Positions 8,536-11,972 of a DNA stretch of 11,972 bases are shown piece after piece. A program made the translations under genes and the position numbers. The stretch's first letter is position 1; the number at the start of each line of letters is the position of its first letter. Source of the DNA: CAYLNK01 sp964384675. Its GTDB lineage: Bacteria; Acidobacteriota; Thermoanaerobaculia; UBA5066. The stretch spans positions 1 through 11,972 of the forward strand of contig CAYLNK010000206.1 in the NCBI GenBank assembly GCA_964384675.1. Reading direction: 5' to 3'. The notes beneath the pieces are model-generated. The model was not told the origin of the DNA, searched no databases, and saw only the letters and a program-made list of their open reading frames with translations.

Positions 8536-8551
8536 GTCCCGGAACCGGGAC
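8536..8551. promoter_or_regulatory. Second perfect inverted repeat in the divergent gap (candidate operator)
   Basis: The arms GTCCCGG and CCGGGAC (7 bases) flank AA. The dyad centre is 27 bp from that of the neighbouring palindrome. The arm sequences differ from those at 8506-8527, so the two may bind different factors or be unrelated. The gap also contains a shorter palindrome, GGGGCGCCCC, at 8441-8450. On the plus strand GACAAT near 8577-8582 is a weak -10 candidate for the TPR gene, with no matching -35 box seen. Confidence 0.42.
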
Positions 8552-8599
8552 TCGATGGGTCGGCGCGGGCCCGGGTGGGACAATCAGGTCCTTCGACCC

Positions 8600-9664
8600 A
8601 TGAGCCTCTCGCGCCGAGTCCGCCCCACGTGCCTCACCCTCGCCGGGGCGCTCGCGCTCTCGCTGCCGCAGCCGGCGGGAGCCGCGCCGCAGGCCCGGGC
8701 CGCGACCGCGACGCGGAGCCCGCACGTCGTGGCGGGCCTCGCGCTCTACGACCAGGGTGACTACGACGGCGCGATCCGGGAGTACGCCAAGGCGCTCGCC
8801 GCGAACGCCCGCGACGTCGAGGCGCTCTACGAGACCGCGTACTCGTACCAGGCCAAGCGCGACTACAGGAAGGCGGTCGAGGTCGCCCAGCGCGGGGTCG
8901 CGATCGACGGCCCGTACCGGCCGCTCCTCTACCTGATCCTGGGCACCTGCCGGAAGGACCTCGGCGACCCCCGGGGCGCGATCGAGGCGTACCGCAAGGG
9001 GATCGCCGGGAACCCGCGGCTCCCGATGCTCCCCTACAACCTGGGCGTCGCGCACGCCGGGCTGAAGGAGTGGGACTCCGCCCGGCTCGCGTTCCGGAAC
9101 GCGGTCGCCCTGAGCCCGAGCCATCCGGGCTCTCTGCTCGGGCTGTCGCAGGCGTACGAGGCGACCGGCTACCGGATCCCGGCTCTCCTCGCGCTCCTCC
9201 GCTTCCTGTCGGTGGAGCCCGACACCGTGCAATCCCGTGGTGCGCTGGCGACGCTCGAGCGGCTCCTGTCACCGGGCGCGGGAAAGCGCGCCTCAAGGAC
9301 CGATGAGGGGGACTTCGGCCCGATCGAGACGGCGCTCGCCCCGGCCGAGGCCACACACCGGATCGACGTGGAGAGCAAGAGGAAGCCGGAGCCAGAGCTG
9401 ACGGTGGGCCACCTCGACGCGCAGCTCCGCCTGATCGCGAGCGTGGGGGCGCCCCGCGGTGAAGCAGGCTTCGCCCGGGACACGCTCCTTCCGTTCTTCC
9501 GGGACCTCGGGTCGAGCGGGCAGACGACGGCGTTCGCTTACCTCGTCTACCAGGGGAGCACGGTGCCGGGGGTGGACGTGTGGCTGAAGGCGCACGCGCA
9601 GGAGGTCGCCCGGCTCCGGATCTTCATGGCGGCCTACCGGTGGCCGGCGCCGAAGGTCCCTTGA
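8600..9664 (+). CDS. Exported TPR-repeat protein with an unrecognised C-terminal region
   Basis: This 354-residue protein starts with a convincing signal peptide: MSLSRRVRP, a hydrophobic core (CLTLAGALALSL, about 11-22) and an AGAA-type cleavage region at about 26-32. It is therefore probably periplasmic or surface-associated. Residues about 42-210 form four to five tetratricopeptide-type helical pairs, with the typical spacing of GLALYDQGDYDGAIREYAKAL, Y..A..Y.AKRDYRKAVEVAQRG, LGTCRKDLGDPRGAIEAYRKG and LGVAHAGLKEWDSARLAFRNA. TPRs are protein-binding scaffolds. Residues about 250-354 match nothing I recognise. The ATG at 8600 gives the best signal peptide; an in-frame ATG at 8555 would add 15 residues. 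Neither has a strong ribosome binding site. The open frame extends far upstream, but only as antisense of the ADOP gene. The partner is unknown. Confidence 0.82.
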   Translation: MSLSRRVRPTCLTLAGALALSLPQPAGAAPQARAATATRSPHVVAGLALYDQGDYDGAIREYAKALAANARDVEALYETAYSYQAKRDYRKAVEVAQRGVAIDGPYRPLLYLILGTCRKDLGDPRGAIEAYRKGIAGNPRLPMLPYNLGVAHAGLKEWDSARLAFRNAVALSPSHPGSLLGLSQAYEATGYRIPALLALLRFLSVEPDTVQSRGALATLERLLSPGAGKRASRTDEGDFGPIETALAPAEATHRIDVESKRKPEPELTVGHLDAQLRLIASVGAPRGEAGFARDTLLPFFRDLGSSGQTTAFAYLVYQGSTVPGVDVWLKAHAQEVARLRIFMAAYRWPAPKVP

Positions 9665-9670
9665 TCCGCT

Positions 9671-11029
9671 CTAGACGCCGCTTCCCTTCAGCACGGTCGC
9701 GACCGTGCGCAGCAGGATGAAGAGGTCGAGCCCCGGGTTCCAGTGGAACAGGTAGCCGAGGTCGTAGCGCAGCTTCACGTCGGGCTTCGTGGCGTACTGC
9801 CCCATCACCTGCGCCAGGCCCGTCAGCCCGGGCTTCAGCAGGTGCCGGAGGCGATACGCGGGGACCTCCCGCTCGAAGGCGGTGACGAACTCGGGGCGCT
9901 CGGGGCGCGGTCCGATCAGGCTCATCCGGCCCGAGACGACGAGCAGCAGCTGCGGCAGCTCGTCGAGGCGGGTGCGGCGCAGGGCGCGCCCGATCCTCGT
10001 CATCCGGTCGTCGTTCGGCTCGGCCATCGTCGGGCCGCGCCCCGCCTCGGCATCGGCCACCATCGTGCGCACCTTGAGGATGTCGAACTCCTCGCCGTCG
10101 CGCCCGACGCGGCGCTGCCGGATCCACGCGGCGCCCGGGCTGTCGAGCCTCACCAGGACGCTGACCACCGCCAGCACGGGAAGCGAGAGGAGACAGAGCG
10201 CCGTGCCGACGACCAGGTCGATCGTCCGGCGGAACGCCCGCGCGGCGAGGCTCGCGCCCCGCGTCGCCACCGGCGTGAGCGGCAGGTCCCCGAGGCTCTT
10301 GGTGACGATCCGCGAGGCGACGATGTCGGTGAGCCCCGGCAGGATCCAGAGGTCGAAGTCGTGGCGGAGGCTCCGCTCGAGGAGGCCGACCAGCATCACC
10401 CGGTCCTCCGGCTGCTCGGAGGCGAAGACGACGTCGCGCGTCCCCGGCGGGATGACGGCACTCCCGGGACCCGTGTCCAGCACGCCCGAGCGGAAGGGCG
10501 CAAGGTCGCGCCGCCACGAGAGGAGCGTGTGCCCGGTGATCTCCCCCGCCTCGAGCGCCCCCGCGGCCCGGCGCGCGTCCTCGCCCCCGCCCAGCACCAG
10601 GACCGGCCGGATGCCGATCGGGAAGAGACGCTCCGCGACCGCGCGCCACAGCTCGAGCGCCGCGTAGAGCGCGGGCACGAGGACCAGGAGGACCGTGCGC
10701 GGCACCGAACGGCCGACGGCGAAGTAGATTCCGACCAGGGAGAACGCCGCGAGGATCGACGCCAGGAGGAGCCCGCCCCGCTCGCGCACCGAAGCGGCCG
10801 GCTCGTCGTAGGTGTCGGCCAGGTAGAGCGTGCCGAGGACGACGCCGGCGATCACCAGGAGCCACGGCACCGTGAGCGGGACGTTGAACGCGGGGAGGAG
10901 CCCGGCCGTCCCGGGGACGCGCACCAGACGGCGAAGCCAGACGATCCCCGAGAAGACGGCGACCGCGAGCGCCGCGTCACCCGCCGCCATGATCAGGACC
11001 CGGCCGCGATGCTCGCCGCGCGGCTTCAT
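9671..11029 (-). CDS. Polyprenyl-phosphate sugar-1-phosphate transferase (long WbaP/WcaJ-type) for exopolysaccharide initiation
   Basis: This 452-residue inner-membrane enzyme should transfer a sugar-1-phosphate from a nucleotide sugar to undecaprenyl phosphate, the first step of polysaccharide assembly. The N-terminal half has four hydrophobic segments (about 13-32, 52-71, 87-106, 111-128) and a Rossmann-like segment RPVLVLGGGEDARRAA (141-156). The catalytic domain starts at about 264 with a membrane helix or re-entrant segment (270-293), then RQRRVGRDGEEFDILKVRTM (304-323), RTRLDELPQ with the catalytic Asp-Glu pair at 356-357, MSLIGPRPERPEF, and HLLKPGLTGLAQV. The sugar specificity cannot be read. 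Its ATG overlaps the stop of the upstream glycosyltransferase as ATGA, and no clear ribosome binding site is seen, so translation is likely coupled. Its 3' end faces the TPR gene with six bases between the stop codons. Confidence 0.93.
   Translation of the reverse strand: MKPRGEHRGRVLIMAAGDAALAVAVFSGIVWLRRLVRVPGTAGLLPAFNVPLTVPWLLVIAGVVLGTLYLADTYDEPAASVRERGGLLLASILAAFSLVGIYFAVGRSVPRTVLLVLVPALYAALELWRAVAERLFPIGIRPVLVLGGGEDARRAAGALEAGEITGHTLLSWRRDLAPFRSGVLDTGPGSAVIPPGTRDVVFASEQPEDRVMLVGLLERSLRHDFDLWILPGLTDIVASRIVTKSLGDLPLTPVATRGASLAARAFRRTIDLVVGTALCLLSLPVLAVVSVLVRLDSPGAAWIRQRRVGRDGEEFDILKVRTMVADAEAGRGPTMAEPNDDRMTRIGRALRRTRLDELPQLLLVVSGRMSLIGPRPERPEFVTAFEREVPAYRLRHLLKPGLTGLAQVMGQYATKPDVKLRYDLGYLFHWNPGLDLFILLRTVATVLKGSGV
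9691..9708. terminator. Perfect 18-bp palindrome at the 3' end of the sugar transferase gene (possible terminator for the convergent TPR gene)
   Basis: GCACGGTCGCGACCGTGC is fully self-complementary. It lies 27 bases past the TPR stop codon (9664) and within the last dozen or so codons of the opposing sugar transferase gene. As RNA from the TPR transcript it could form a 7-bp GC stem with a 4-base loop. No T-run follows. The symmetry also has to encode protein on the minus strand (TVATVL), so it may be partly coincidental. Confidence 0.4.
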
Positions 11030-11972
11030 TCGTTCGAGCTCGGGCCCGGCGTTCCGCGGCCGGCCGCCCGCCGGAAGATCTCCGCGAAGCGGGACACCGC
11101 CACGGCGCGATCGGCGTGGTCCTCGACGAAGCGCCGCCCCTCCTGCCCGTCGTCGACGGCCTCATCCGGGTTCTCGAGGTAACGCACCAGCGCGGCCGTG
11201 AACGCCGCGTCGTCCTCCGCCACCCTCACGGGGGGCCTCACCCCGTCCAGCTCGGCCCGGGCGGCGACGGCTCCAGAGGCCAGCACCGCGGCGCCCGCCT
11301 CGAAAGCCTCGTAGATCTTGTTCGGCGTCCCCGTGCCGAGGTCGACCGGCGCCGCGGCGACGAGCGCCCGCCGGAGGAACGCCGGCATCTCCGGCACCGG
11401 ACTCTCGACGCGCACCCCGTCGACTCCGTGCCACCGGCGCACCTCGCGGGGGGCATCGGCCCCCCCGAGGACGAGCCGCGCGGCGGGGACGCGACGGTGC
11501 ACTCCCGGCCAGATGTCGCGGACGAGACGGCGGGCGGCGAGCAAGTTCGGACGGTAGCCCAGGCGTCCGGAGAACGCCACGACGAGCCCACGCGGCTCGA
11601 GCGGCGGCGGGCCGATCGTCACGCCGTGAGGGAGCGCGATCGTCCCTCCGGGGAGATGCGCCGCGTCGAACGGGGTGGTGGCGACCAGGGCGGCCGCCCC
11701 GGACGCCGCGGCCGACTCGACCCGGCTCAGCCGGGACCTCTCGATCGTCCAGTAGAGGCGACGCCACCAGGCCGGGTCTTGCCGGGTCGCCTGCCGCGCG
11801 GCCTCGCCGAGGGCGTCGACGTAGTCGACCACGAGGGGCGCCGCGGGAAGGCGGCCGGCGACGTGCGGCCAGCCCCGCGCGAGCGACACGACGACCAGGT
11901 CGTAACGACCCCGTCGCCGCGCCGCCTCGAGCGCCGTCCGCCACGGTCCGGCCACGAGCGCGGACTGGAGGG
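11026..11972 (-). CDS. Glycosyltransferase, GT4-like (gene continues past the right edge)
   Basis: About 314 residues are visible and the frame stays open to the edge, so the true start is outside the window. A GTG at 11955 is internal and should not be taken as the start. The visible part resembles GT-B glycosyltransferases. The end of the acceptor domain has YDLVVVSLARGWPHV and VVDYVDALGE. The donor domain begins with VVAFSGRLGYRPNLLAARRL and LVLGGADAP. The nucleotide-sugar region is LGTGTPNKIYEAFEAGAAVLAS, matching the usual NK-x-x-E-A-x-x-x-G pattern. The VDYVDALGE and YRPN features recall the sugar transferases associated with PEP-CTERM/EpsH exopolysaccharide loci; that is family-level inference only. 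It overlaps the next gene by four bases (ATGA), and together they suggest an exopolysaccharide operon transcribed leftward. Donor and acceptor are unknown. Confidence 0.85.
   Translation of the reverse strand, partial: LQSALVAGPWRTALEAARRRGRYDLVVVSLARGWPHVAGRLPAAPLVVDYVDALGEAARQATRQDPAWWRRLYWTIERSRLSRVESAAASGAAALVATTPFDAAHLPGGTIALPHGVTIGPPPLEPRGLVVAFSGRLGYRPNLLAARRLVRDIWPGVHRRVPAARLVLGGADAPREVRRWHGVDGVRVESPVPEMPAFLRRALVAAAPVDLGTGTPNKIYEAFEAGAAVLASGAVAARAELDGVRPPVRVAEDDAAFTAALVRYLENPDEAVDDGQEGRRFVEDHADRAVAVSRFAEIFRRAAGRGTPGPSSNE

Noticed and set aside
6797..8599. A 601-codon open frame on the plus strand running straight into the TPR gene
   Set aside because: It is antisense to the clearly homologous ADOP gene. 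Its composition (rich in Arg, Gly, Glu, Asp and His, without domains) is the usual result of strong G/C bias at third codon positions. The TPR protein's signal peptide marks the real start at 8600.
9743..11182. A 479-codon plus-strand open frame opposite the sugar transferase
   Set aside because: It is antisense to a gene with intact catalytic motifs, its product is an Arg/Glu/Asp/His-rich sequence without domain features, and it crosses the boundary of two coupled genes.
11955..11955. GTG at 11955 as the start of the glycosyltransferase
   Set aside because: The frame remains open to the window edge, and a GT-B enzyme needs most of an N-terminal domain that would lie further upstream. The GTG is most likely an internal valine.

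Overview
This is a very GC-rich stretch of bacterial chromosome with strongly G/C-biased third codon positions. The best taxonomic hint is an 818-residue duplicated FtsX/MacB-type permease with no ATPase of its own, matching the family called ADOP (acidobacterial duplicated orphan permease). Together with the GC content, the MacB-like export operon and the polysaccharide genes, it suggests an Acidobacteriota-like, Gram-negative-type organism. A related phylum such as Gemmatimonadota cannot be excluded. No rRNA, tRNA, CRISPR array, transposase or phage gene was seen.

Layout, left to right. (1) Positions 1-1054, minus strand: the N-terminal half of mutL (mismatch repair), running off the left edge. 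It has a GTG start fixed by an in-frame stop just upstream. (2) Positions 1055-1204: a divergent intergenic region with two small inverted repeats. (3) Positions 1205-5918, plus strand: a four-gene export operon made of a periplasmic adaptor, an ABC ATPase of the MacB/LolD class, and two different FtsX-type permeases. The last three genes overlap by a few bases and look translationally coupled. A strong 12-bp hairpin separates the adaptor gene from the ATPase gene. (4) Positions 5945-8401, minus strand: the ADOP-type permease, convergent with the operon, with a perfect palindrome in the gap. (5) Positions 8402-8599: a divergent control region with two near-adjacent perfect palindromes. (6) Positions 8600-9664, plus strand: an exported TPR-repeat protein with an unrecognised C-terminal region. 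(7) Positions 9671-11972, minus strand: a polyprenyl-phosphate sugar-1-phosphate transferase and, upstream of it with an ATGA overlap, a glycosyltransferase cut by the right edge. These two look like one end of an exopolysaccharide locus.

How the genes may work together. The adaptor, ATPase and two permeases have the parts of a MacAB-like mechanotransmission pump in which the two permease protomers are different proteins. An outer-membrane TolC-type channel would have to come from elsewhere. The ADOP next door has the same permease fold but no ATPase. The sugar transferase would load the first sugar phosphate onto the lipid carrier and the glycosyltransferase would extend it. mutL is an unrelated housekeeping neighbour. 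No clearly new defence or mobile system was found. The points most worth checking are the twin palindromes at 8506-8551, the hairpin inside the export operon, and the insertion in the adaptor's C-terminal domain.
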